From the NCBI GenBank assembly GCA_030152585.1, contig JASLJC010000004.1:1-45870 (forward strand): DNA of 45,870 nt. Direction: 5' to 3'. Positions 25,311-33,027 of the stretch are shown one piece after another. The stretch comes from Savagea sp. (GTDB taxonomy: Bacteria; Bacillota; Bacilli; Bacillales_A; Planococcaceae). Within the stretch, counting starts at the first letter, position 1. Every line of letters starts with the position of its first letter. The notes under the pieces were generated by a model. The model saw only the letters and a list, made by a program, of their open reading frames with translations, ran no database searches and was not told the origin of the DNA. A program made the translations under genes and the position numbers.

Positions 25311-26816
25311 TTATGAACGAATGTTTTCGTTTATATTTTCTTCTTGAAACGCATCGTCTAATGAAAGTTCCATCGCATCTGCCATCATTTGACCGTAATT
25401 TTCATCTGCGCGGTAGCAGTTACGAATATGACGGTATTTAATGAAGTCAGGTGTTGTCGGTCCCATGTTTCGTGCTGTGTTTTCACACAATACTTGTTGT
25501 TGGGCAGGTGTCATGAGACGGAACAACTTCCCGGGTTGTGTGTAGTAGTCTTCATCGTCTTGACGGAAGTTATAAATGTCTGCATCGCCTTCTAATGGAA
25601 GACCTGGATCTTTGTATTGTGGACGATCGCGCCATTCACCGTAGCTATTCGGTTGATACGTCATCGTTGCGCCTAAGTTACCGTCTGTACGCATCGCGCC
25701 GTCGCGGTGGTAACTATGGAACGGACATTTCGGTGCGTTAACCGGAATTTGGTGGTGGTTCACACCGAGACGGTATCGTTGTGCATCGCCATAAGAGAAA
25801 AGACGTGCTTGTAACATTTTATCTGGTGAGAAACTAATACCCGGTACGACTGCTGCTGGTGTGAACGCTGCTTGTTCAACTTCCGCAAAGTTGTTTTCTG
25901 GGTTTCGATTTAATTCGAATTCCCCGACTTCAATTAAAGGGAAGTCCCCTTTATACCAAACTTTCGTTAAATCGAACGGATGATACGGTACTTCACGCGC
26001 TTCTTGTTCGGTCATCACTTGAATGTACATTTTCCATTTCGGGAAATTGCCTTCTTCAATAGATTCGAATAAGTCACGAATGCTTGATTCACGGTCTGTT
26101 CCGACGAGTTGTGTCGCTTCTTCGTCTGTTAAATTTTCGATTCCTTGTTGTGTATGGAAGTGGAATTTCACCCAATGGCGTTCATTATTTTCATTAATGA
26201 AACTATACGTATGACTTCCGAACCCGTGCATATGACGGAATGACTTCGGAATACCGCGATCACTCATCGTAATCGTAATTTGGTGAAGAGCTTCCGGTAA
26301 ACTCGTCCAGAAATCCCAGTTGTTCCGCGGACTACGTAAACCAGTACGTGGGTCACGTTTGATCGCGTGGTTTAAATCAGGGAAATGCATTGCATCGCGG
26401 AAGAAGAAAACAGGTGTGTTGTTTCCGACTAAGTCCCAGTTCCCTTCTTCTGTATAAAACTTCATTGCAAATCCACGAATATCACGTTCGGCATCAGCTG
26501 CGCCACGTTCTCCTGCAACGGTTGAGAAACGAGCGAACATCGGTGTTTCTTTACCGACTTCTGAGAAAATAGCTGCTTTCGTATATTTCGTAATATCGTT
26601 CGTTACAGTAAACGTTCCGAATGCGCCGCCACCTTTTGCGTGCATTCGACGTTCTGGAATGACTTCGCGGTGGAAGTGCGCTAATTTTTCTACTAACCAA
26701 ACGTCTTCCATTAAAAGTGGACCACGGGGACCTGCTGTTTTTGAGTTTTCGTTATCGACGACGGGAGCACCTGCTGCTGTTGTTAAAAATGGTTTTTTGT
26801 TGTAATCGTTTGTCAT
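25311..26816 (-). CDS. katA: Monofunctional heme catalase
   Basis: A 501-aa small-subunit catalase that dismutates hydrogen peroxide. Visible are the distal His in ERRMHAKGGGAFG, Asn in DLVGNNTPVFF, FARFSTVAGERGAADAERD, the heme-ligand tyrosine in RLFSYGDAQRYRLG and the C-terminal MTPAQQQVLCENTARNMG. Length matches clade 1/3 Bacillus-type KatA. AGGAGGA precedes the ATG by about 10 nt. A PerR-type box lies upstream at 26896-26910, so peroxide induction is expected. Confidence 0.97.
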   Translation of the reverse strand: MTNDYNKKPFLTTAAGAPVVDNENSKTAGPRGPLLMEDVWLVEKLAHFHREVIPERRMHAKGGGAFGTFTVTNDITKYTKAAIFSEVGKETPMFARFSTVAGERGAADAERDIRGFAMKFYTEEGNWDLVGNNTPVFFFRDAMHFPDLNHAIKRDPRTGLRSPRNNWDFWTSLPEALHQITITMSDRGIPKSFRHMHGFGSHTYSFINENNERHWVKFHFHTQQGIENLTDEEATQLVGTDRESSIRDLFESIEEGNFPKWKMYIQVMTEQEAREVPYHPFDLTKVWYKGDFPLIEVGEFELNRNPENNFAEVEQAAFTPAAVVPGISFSPDKMLQARLFSYGDAQRYRLGVNHHQIPVNAPKCPFHSYHRDGAMRTDGNLGATMTYQPNSYGEWRDRPQYKDPGLPLEGDADIYNFRQDDEDYYTQPGKLFRLMTPAQQQVLCENTARNMGPTTPDFIKYRHIRNCYRADENYGQMMADAMELSLDDAFQEENINENIRS

Positions 26817-26895
26817 AAAAATGTATCCTCCTCATAAAATGTTCATCCTGATTTCATACTTTACATAACTTTTTTACACAATACAAGCTATTTGT

Positions 26896-26910
26896 TTAGA
26901 ATGATTATAA
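26896..26910 (-). promoter_or_regulatory. PerR box upstream of katA
   Basis: On the minus strand TTATAATCATTCTAA differs by one base from the PerR consensus TTATAATNATTATAA. It lies about 80 bp upstream of the katA start, next to a possible -35 (TTGATA, 26917-26922). Confidence 0.75.
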
Positions 26911-27102
26911 TTATCTTTATCAATTTTGAAGTACGCTGTCTTTATGTTCGTACCCGTTTATCTTTTCAATGAAACATATATGTGCTATATAGTAGAAGAG
27001 ATTTGAAACGTTTATCGTACAATGAAAATATGGCGTATTGTTCACAAATAAAAGACTTGTATTTTTTCAAAAACGACGTATACTTTTGATTGCAAGTGAT
27101 AA

Positions 27103-27117
27103 TTAAAATCATTACAA
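27103..27117 (+). promoter_or_regulatory. Probable PerR box upstream of the peroxiredoxin gene
   Basis: TTAAAATCATTACAA differs by two bases from the PerR consensus and ends 17 bp before the ATG, so it lies at or after the transcription start. Fur could also bind such a sequence. Confidence 0.6.
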
Positions 27118-27134
27118 ACAAGGAGTCGTTATAA

Positions 27135-27812
27135 ATGACAGAACAACATGACGTAACAACAGAACAAGTAGAAGTGGAAGTACGTTCATTACCACGTATC
27201 GGGTCACCCGCACCAGCATTCACAGCCAAAACAACACACGGTGAAATTCAGTTAGAAGATTACAAAGGAAAATGGTTAATCCTTTTCTCACACCCAGCTG
27301 ACTTTACACCGGTATGTACGACAGAATTTATCGGATTCCAAAACATGTACCCAACATTACGCGAAATGAATACTGAATTAATCGGTCTTTCAATCGACAG
27401 CGTTCACTCACATATCGCATGGGTACGTAACATCGAAGAAAAATTCGGCGTAGAAATCGAATTCCCAGTCATTGCGGATTTATCAATGGATGTTGCGCAT
27501 AAATTCGGTATGATCATGCCAGATGAGAGCGACACAGAAGCATCACGTGCTGTATTCATCATGGATCCTGAGCAAACGGTTCGTGCGATTATTTATTACC
27601 CATCAGCAATCGGACGTAATATGGACGAAATTTTACGTTTACTTACAGCGCTACAAACAGCAGATGAGCATTCAGTTGCGATGCCAGCAGATTGGCGACC
27701 AGGTGAGCGCGTCATCGTACCACCAGCGCCAACACAAGAGTTAGCAGCAAAACGTATGGACAACCCAGAGTACGAATGTAAAGATTTCTACTTCTGTACG
27801 AAACAATTATAA
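27135..27812 (+). CDS. Peroxiredoxin (Prx6/archaeal-type, with C-terminal Cys pair)
   Basis: A 225-aa thiol peroxidase. The peroxidatic Cys sits in HPADFTPVCTTEF, the conserved Arg in SRAVFIMDP, and the C-terminal extension YYPSAIGRNMDEILRLL ends with an extra pair of cysteines in YECKDFYFCTKQL. This layout resembles thermophile Prx6-like enzymes in which C-terminal cysteines resolve the sulfenic acid. It diverges from katA, and a PerR-like box precedes it. AAGGAG precedes the ATG. Confidence 0.93.
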   Translation: MTEQHDVTTEQVEVEVRSLPRIGSPAPAFTAKTTHGEIQLEDYKGKWLILFSHPADFTPVCTTEFIGFQNMYPTLREMNTELIGLSIDSVHSHIAWVRNIEEKFGVEIEFPVIADLSMDVAHKFGMIMPDESDTEASRAVFIMDPEQTVRAIIYYPSAIGRNMDEILRLLTALQTADEHSVAMPADWRPGERVIVPPAPTQELAAKRMDNPEYECKDFYFCTKQL

Positions 27813-27819
27813 AATGCAA

Positions 27820-27856
27820 AAAAACGCCTTCTCGTCATGTGAGAAGGCGTTTTTCG
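27820..27856 (+). terminator. Intrinsic terminator after the peroxiredoxin gene
   Basis: A 14-bp perfect stem (27820-27833 with 27841-27854) with a 7-nt loop ends in a U-run. Confidence 0.88.
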
Positions 27857-27875
27857 TATGAAAAAGAACGAAAGA

Positions 27876-27930
27876 TGGACAATCGTAAATGAAATTGCTT
27901 ATACTACATAAGTATTGAGAATAATTATCA
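27876..27930 (+). promoter_or_regulatory. Promoter and Fur box of the MFS exporter gene
   Basis: TGGACA (27876-27881) and TATACT (27900-27905) are 18 bp apart. TGAGAATAATTATCA (27916-27930) differs by one base from the 7-1-7 Fur motif and lies just after the expected transcription start, a repressing position. Confidence 0.72.
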
Positions 27931-27939
27931 TCGGAAGGA

Positions 27940-29157
27940 ATGAGAACACTGAACGACATCGTACGTAAAGAGCCACCACGTCTTGCGACAGTATGGCTCG
28001 TTTTAATTTTAGGATCATTGACCGCATTCGGTCCGTTATCTATGGATATGTATTTACCGGCTTTGCCTGAAGTCGCAATCGATTTGCAAACGACGACATC
28101 ACTCGCTCAATTAAGTTTGACAGCTTGTTTGCTCGGGCTCGGACTCGGTCAACTCGTTTTCGGTCCGTTAAGTGATATTCACGGACGTCGTAAACCGTTA
28201 ACGTTAACATTAATGGGCTATGCACTCGCTTCTTTTTTAAGCGCCTTTAGTCCAAATATTTGGGTATTCGTCTTTTTACGATTTGTTCAAGGATTCACAG
28301 GCGCAGCAGGTATTGTCATCGCTCGAGCAAGTGCACGTGACTTATATAGTGGAAAAGAATTAACGAAATTTATGGCACTTCTTGCATTAGTGAACGGAGC
28401 GGCGCCGATTCTTGCTCCGATTTTTGGAAGTTTTGTTTTAACGTTTGCCCCATGGACAGGTGTTTTTCACGTCCTCGGTATAATTGGGCTCATTATGTTA
28501 GTCGCCGTTTACTTTTTCTTACCTGAAACGTTAGAAGAAGAACGAAGAGCAGAAAGTAGTATATTAGCTGTTTTCCGTACGTTTGGAGAATTGTTAAAAG
28601 ATCGAACATTTATGACGATTGCGCTCGCTCAAGCGTTCATTATGGGAAGTATGTTTGCCTATATCGCAGGCTCTCCTTTCATTTTACAAAACATGTACAA
28701 CGTGACACCGCAACAGTTTGCACTTATTTTCGGTATGAACGGTATCGGAATTATTTTATTTGCACAAGCAGCGGGCGCTTTGTCGAGTAAAATGCGCGAA
28801 ATCGACATATTAACGATCGCTACATTTATTTCGATTGTCGGAAGTGTCATTTTAGCTTATGCGGTATGGATTGCCCCATCGCTGACAGGTGTTTTAATCG
28901 GACTCTTTTTCATCGTCTCGAGCGTCGGAGCTGTTTCGACGACCGCTTTCTCTCTTGCGATGAACGCACAAGGAGACCGAGCAGGAAGTGCATCTGCTTT
29001 TTTAGGGTTATTACCGTTTATCGTCGGTGGAATCGTTTCCCCCCTCGTCGGCATTCAAGGCGATGCATCTGCTGCACCGCTTGCGGTCATCGTCCTCATT
29101 AGCGGTATACTTGCCTTTTTACTCGCTCTCGTTGCTCGTCAATCGTTGAAAGTGTAA
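27940..29157 (+). CDS. MFS exporter, Bcr/CflA family, probably iron-regulated
   Basis: A 405-aa 12-helix drug:proton antiporter. It shows LTAFGPLSMDMYLPALPEV in the first helix, the MFS motif A form GPLSDIHGRRKPLTL, FLRFVQGFTGAAGIVIARA and the family C motif region GAAPILAPIFGSF. Bcr/CflA members export drugs and small peptides. A Fur box in its promoter suggests it exports a metallophore or responds to iron starvation. The start is odd: the ATG at 27940 directly abuts GGAAGGA, and a CTG 9 nt later (27949) has proper spacing. It is monocistronic. Confidence 0.9.
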   Translation: MRTLNDIVRKEPPRLATVWLVLILGSLTAFGPLSMDMYLPALPEVAIDLQTTTSLAQLSLTACLLGLGLGQLVFGPLSDIHGRRKPLTLTLMGYALASFLSAFSPNIWVFVFLRFVQGFTGAAGIVIARASARDLYSGKELTKFMALLALVNGAAPILAPIFGSFVLTFAPWTGVFHVLGIIGLIMLVAVYFFLPETLEEERRAESSILAVFRTFGELLKDRTFMTIALAQAFIMGSMFAYIAGSPFILQNMYNVTPQQFALIFGMNGIGIILFAQAAGALSSKMREIDILTIATFISIVGSVILAYAVWIAPSLTGVLIGLFFIVSSVGAVSTTAFSLAMNAQGDRAGSASAFLGLLPFIVGGIVSPLVGIQGDASAAPLAVIVLISGILAFLLALVARQSLKV

Positions 29158-29262
29158 AACGCTTTCTTGATCGAAACATACGAGTACACAAATTAGACAA
29201 AAACGTGTATGATGTAGGTAGAATGTCGTTTTTCTAAAATATATCTAAGAGGTGAATGATTC

Positions 29263-30654
29263 ATGGAATATCGTATTGAACATGACACGATTGGTGAAAT
29301 CAAAGTTCCTGCAGATAAACTCTGGGGAGCGCAAACACAACGTAGTAAACAAAACTTTAAAATTGGTGGGGAAAAAATTCCTCTCGGCGTTATTCGCGCG
29401 TTCGCACATTTAAAAAAATCGACAGCGATTGCGAGTAACGAACTCGGTCAACTATCAGATGCAAAACGTAAAGCAATCGTAGCAGCAGCAGAAGAAGTCA
29501 TCGCAGGCAAATGGGACGATCAATTCCCACTCGTCGTATGGCAAACAGGTAGCGGTACACAGTCGAATATGAATATGAACGAAGTACTTGCACACCGAGG
29601 CAACCAATTACTTGAAGAATGGGGAGAAGAAGAGCGTTTACACCCGAATGATGATGTCAACAAATCACAAAGCTCGAACGACACATTCCCAACCGCTTTA
29701 CACGTAGCAGGTGTTCTAGCAGTAGAGAACGACCTCTTACCAGCAATTGAAGTATTTAAGAAAACGTTACAACAAAAAGAAGAACAATTTAAAGAAATTG
29801 TGAAAATTGGACGTACGCACTTACAAGATGCAACACCCCTTACACTCGGTCAAGAGATCAGTGGATGGACACGTATGCTTGAGCGTTCAGAAGAAATGGT
29901 AAAAGAATCAGTTGAAAAAATGAAAGATCTCGCAATCGGTGGTACAGCAGTCGGTACAGGATTGAACGCACCAGAAGGATTCGGTGACAAAGTAGCAGAA
30001 GTCATTTCAGAATCAACAGGTGCATCGTTCAAATCAGCATCGAACAAATTCCACTCATTAACGAGCTACGATGAAGTCGTATACGTACACGGTGCGTTAA
30101 AGGCACTCGCAGCAGACTTAATGAAAATTGCAAACGACGTACGTTGGTTAGCAAGTGGACCACGTTCAGGAATTGGTGAAATCGAAATTCCAGCAAACGA
30201 GCCCGGTTCATCGATCATGCCAGGTAAAGTTAACCCGACACAATCAGAAGCATTAACGATGGTAGTCGCACAAGTGATGGGGAACGATACGACGATTGGT
30301 TTTGCAGCGAGCCAAGGTAACTTCGAACTCAATGTTTACAAACCGGTCATTATTTATAACTTCTTACAATCTGTGAAATTACTCGCAGACGGCATGATGA
30401 GTTTCAACGATAACTGTGCAGTCGGTATCGAGCCGAACCTCGAAGAGATCGATAATAAAGTGAAAAACTCATTAATGTTAGTCACAGCACTCAACCCACA
30501 TATCGGGTATGAAAACGCAGCGAAAATTGCAAAAACAGCGCACGCTAACGGGACGACATTAAAAGAAGCAGCACTGGCAACAGGTCTTTTAACAGAAGAA
30601 GAATTTGATAAATACGTCGTACCAGAAAATATGGTCGGCAACTTAAAAGCATAA
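29263..30654 (+). CDS. fumC: Class II fumarate hydratase
   Basis: Iron-independent fumarase of the citric acid cycle, 463 aa. Visible are KLWGAQTQRSKQNFKIG, TGSGTQSNMNMNEVLAHRG, VNKSQSSNDTFPTALHVA, the catalytic region GRTHLQDATPLTLGQEISGW and the signature loop GSSIMPGKVNPTQSEA. AGAGGTG precedes the ATG. It is monocistronic with a strong terminator. Confidence 0.98.
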   Translation: MEYRIEHDTIGEIKVPADKLWGAQTQRSKQNFKIGGEKIPLGVIRAFAHLKKSTAIASNELGQLSDAKRKAIVAAAEEVIAGKWDDQFPLVVWQTGSGTQSNMNMNEVLAHRGNQLLEEWGEEERLHPNDDVNKSQSSNDTFPTALHVAGVLAVENDLLPAIEVFKKTLQQKEEQFKEIVKIGRTHLQDATPLTLGQEISGWTRMLERSEEMVKESVEKMKDLAIGGTAVGTGLNAPEGFGDKVAEVISESTGASFKSASNKFHSLTSYDEVVYVHGALKALAADLMKIANDVRWLASGPRSGIGEIEIPANEPGSSIMPGKVNPTQSEALTMVVAQVMGNDTTIGFAASQGNFELNVYKPVIIYNFLQSVKLLADGMMSFNDNCAVGIEPNLEEIDNKVKNSLMLVTALNPHIGYENAAKIAKTAHANGTTLKEAALATGLLTEEEFDKYVVPENMVGNLKA

Positions 30655-30662
30655 GAAATGAT

Positions 30663-30696
30663 AAAAACGTAATGCCTTTGTGCATTACGTTTTTTT
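30663..30696 (+). terminator. Intrinsic terminator after fumC
   Basis: A 13-bp perfect stem (30663-30675 with 30682-30694) runs into a U-tract. Confidence 0.85.
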
Positions 30697-30869
30697 GTTT
30701 TGTAGAAGATGTGGGGGATTTTTGCATCAGCACGTAGGCGAGAAAAAGTATTTAAAAATGTAAGTATTGAAAATAATAGTAGACATTTGTCTAAAAAATA
30801 ATGCAAATGATGAAACACTCTTTCTCTTTTTCTCGTATACTAAGGACGAGGGAGAAAGGACGTTTTATC

Positions 30870-31460
30870 ATGAATTCAAAAATAGGCAATACATTTGCAT
30901 TTTTCTTAATGTATTGGATTTTATTCGGAATCGGACTTTATTTCGGACAGTTTATTCCGAGTTCTGTCGCATCTGTCATTAGTGTCGTCATCGTCATTAC
31001 GATGCTCGCTACGTTGATTTTCCGTATCGGTGTACCGACGTTTATTTTACCGTTTTTAGCGACAGGTTTAGGTGTCGCTTCGTATTACTTTTTCCATTTC
31101 TTCGTTTCGACAAAAGGAATGGACTACGTCATGAGTATCGTCATTTTAGCGATTTTAATGTTTATTACGGCGGGGATGCTCGGACTGTTCTTTTTAAAAA
31201 ACATTACCGGCTGGGGAAAATATTTAACGATCGCATTAATTGCATTAATCGTAATGTCGCTCGTTTCAATCTTTTTACCAATCGGTGGACTTGCAAAATG
31301 GTTGGCGTTCATCGGTTTAATTTTATTTTTACTATATACGATGTATGATTTTAACCGGATTCGCCACGATCAATACGAACCTGCGGAAATGGGCTTTGCT
31401 TTATTTATTAACTTATTAAACATTATCGAGGACTTGCTCGTTTTAATGCGTAATGCTTAA
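30870..31460 (+). CDS. Bax inhibitor-1-like (YetJ-like) membrane protein
   Basis: The 196-aa protein has six or seven membrane helices; the end, LFLLYTMYDFNRIRHDQYE followed by FALFINLLNIIEDLL and LMRNA, is close to the C-terminus of Bax-inhibitor-1 family proteins. B. subtilis YetJ is a pH-sensitive calcium leak channel with an Asp pair; here the first Asp (in YDFNR) is present and the position of the second looks like Asn. The family call is moderate and the N-terminal half is weakly similar. The start is the ATG at 30870 after AGAAAGGA; the longer open frame has no start signal. Confidence 0.68.
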   Translation: MNSKIGNTFAFFLMYWILFGIGLYFGQFIPSSVASVISVVIVITMLATLIFRIGVPTFILPFLATGLGVASYYFFHFFVSTKGMDYVMSIVILAILMFITAGMLGLFFLKNITGWGKYLTIALIALIVMSLVSIFLPIGGLAKWLAFIGLILFLLYTMYDFNRIRHDQYEPAEMGFALFINLLNIIEDLLVLMRNA

Positions 31461-31506
31461 ACGATGAGTAGCCTCCGTATGCGTAATATTTAAAATGCGC
31501 AAAGCG

Positions 31507-31545
31507 AAAAAACGATGACGCCGTCGAGGCATCATCGTTTTTTTA
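31507..31545. terminator. Bidirectional intrinsic terminator
   Basis: A 14-bp stem with one mismatch (31509-31522 with 31528-31541) has A- and T-tracts on both sides and lies between the converging BI-1-like and rsiV genes. Confidence 0.83.
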
Positions 31546-32385
31546 GTTGTGGATATATCGGTCACTTACGAGTAAGTAGTCAATTTTCTCTGTCGGAATG
31601 ACAAATTCAACAGGGCCGTATGCACCTGCAGCGATTTCGTATTTATCAAACGCGATGACGAGTTCATTTTGTTCATTAATGAAAAAAGATTGGTTCGGAT
31701 CAACCGTAATAGAACGGTTAAAATACGTTTGGTCTTCTGAATGCGCAATTTGTTCTTCGATAATCCGTTGTAATGTGTTGATATAAGAGTCGTCGATAAA
31801 AAGACTCGGTAATGTTACGACGAGGTCGAGTTGTTTATCAATCGTATCAAATGTTCGAACGACAGAAGTCGATCCTTCTGAACGTGTTTCTGTGCGAACA
31901 ATCGTTAATAAAAGAGGATCATCTCGTACAGTTTCATACGACGACGTAACGCTCAAATGACCGCCCCCGTTTGTCTCCATTTCATTCCGTTGCGCTAAAA
32001 ATTGTTTGTATAACGCTTCACCTTCTGCGACATAGCGCGCGTTTAAAAATCGTGCCGCATCACTAGCATCACCTGTTACCGCAGCGGTTTCGATATGAGC
32101 TTCATAATCTTCTGCTTCAAACGAAACAGTTTGAATCGTCACGAGTTGGACGAATCGTTCCATTCCAGGCAAAGCGCGGACAGATTGAGCGAATGCAGGA
32201 CTTAAATTGAGTGAACTGACAAACAGTAAAAAAAGGGCGACGAATAGACTGCTTGAAAATAAAAGCAGTCGGCGTCGTTTACGTTCGCGATTCGCCCGAG
32301 CGATACTTTGTCGAATGACTTCGTCTAACTCAGGCGGTATAGGGACTTCTTCATATTCTTCTTGTAATCGTTTCATACGGTTCAT
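31543..32385 (-). CDS. rsiV: Anti-sigma factor RsiV homologue
   Basis: RsiV holds SigV inactive and is the lysozyme receptor in B. subtilis; lysozyme binding exposes it to signal peptidase and RasP. The 280-aa protein has a cytoplasmic anti-sigma part (LQEEYEEVPIPPELDEVI), a membrane helix (LFSSSLFVALFLLFVSSL) followed by SPAFA, which fits a signal-peptidase site, and an outer DUF4163/DUF3298 region with TFDTIDKQLDLVVTLPSLFI, DPNQSFFINEQNELVIAFDK and GPVEFVIP, close to RsiV. It overlaps sigV by 4 nt (ATGA). No oatA follows, unlike in B. subtilis. Confidence 0.9.
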   Translation of the reverse strand: MNRMKRLQEEYEEVPIPPELDEVIRQSIARANRERKRRRLLLFSSSLFVALFLLFVSSLNLSPAFAQSVRALPGMERFVQLVTIQTVSFEAEDYEAHIETAAVTGDASDAARFLNARYVAEGEALYKQFLAQRNEMETNGGGHLSVTSSYETVRDDPLLLTIVRTETRSEGSTSVVRTFDTIDKQLDLVVTLPSLFIDDSYINTLQRIIEEQIAHSEDQTYFNRSITVDPNQSFFINEQNELVIAFDKYEIAAGAYGPVEFVIPTEKIDYLLVSDRYIHN

Positions 32386-32882
32386 TGTTCATACTCCTCC
32401 CCCATCTCGATTCTTAACTGTTTCAACGCTTGATAGAGGCGAGTTTTGACCGTACTCAATTTAACGTCTGTGACGTGTGCGATTTCGTGTAACTTCAAAT
32501 CTTCAAAAAATCGCAAAATAATAATCGTCTTATACTTCGGCTCTAACTCATAAATCGCGCGTTGTAAATCGATGTTTTCTGGGTGATTCACTTCTGGTGG
32601 TAAGAAGAAATCGAGTGTTTCCTCTTCCATCACCGTGACCCGACCGTGTTTGCGAATAAAATCGACAGCAGTATTGACTAAAATCCGATAAAACCATGTT
32701 TTTAAATATTGAACTTCACGTAGTCGATCAATCGAACGAAGCGCTTTTAACGTCGCTTCTTGCACAATATCGAGCGCATCTTGTTCATTTCGAACGTAAC
32801 TATATGCGATGCGATAATGCGCATTTCGATTTTCTTGTACGAACGCTTCCACGAGAGCGAATGTTTCTTTTTTCGTCTTCAC
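32382..32882 (-). CDS. sigV: ECF sigma factor SigV homologue
   Basis: An extracytoplasmic-function sigma factor of 166 aa. Region 2 (RIAYSYVRNEQDALDIVQEA and LKTWFYRILVNTAVDFIRK) is followed by region 4 (KYKTIIILRFFEDLKLHEIA, then LSTVKTRLYQALKQLR). The pairing with an RsiV-like anti-sigma in the coupled order sigV-rsiV supports the name; cell-wall damage by lysozyme is the expected signal. It starts with GTG at 32882, with AGGTGA eight nt upstream. An ECF-type promoter lies about 50 bp before it. Confidence 0.9.
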   Translation of the reverse strand: MKTKKETFALVEAFVQENRNAHYRIAYSYVRNEQDALDIVQEATLKALRSIDRLREVQYLKTWFYRILVNTAVDFIRKHGRVTVMEEETLDFFLPPEVNHPENIDLQRAIYELEPKYKTIIILRFFEDLKLHEIAHVTDVKLSTVKTRLYQALKQLRIEMGEEYEQ

Positions 32883-32929
32883 TGGGGGTCACCTACTCTA
32901 CGAACTCTCGAAAGAGCTCTTATTCATTA

Positions 32930-32956
32930 GACGTCAATAGCTTATGAAAAGTTTGC
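32930..32956 (-). promoter_or_regulatory. ECF-type promoter of sigV-rsiV (probable autoregulation)
   Basis: On the minus strand GCAAAC (32951-32956) followed by TTTT, then CGTC (32930-32933), has a 17-bp distance between AAAC and CGTC. B. subtilis SigV and related ECF promoters have TGAAAC...CGTC with 16-17 bp. It sits between the helicase stop and the sigV start. Confidence 0.65.
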
Positions 32957-33027
32957 CGAATCAAAAAAAGCTTATCTTTACATTATATGAAAAATGTTGC
33001 CCGAGTGAAAGAAAAAAGTTTGTCGAT

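Noticed and set aside
26966..27229. 87-codon minus-strand frame between katA and the peroxiredoxin gene
   Set aside because: It covers the promoter region and the start of the peroxiredoxin gene and lacks a Shine-Dalgarno.
29152..29167. cre-like TGTAAAACGCTTTCTT near the MFS stop codon
   Set aside because: Only about 11 of 14 consensus positions fit in the best register, and the distance to fumC is not typical.
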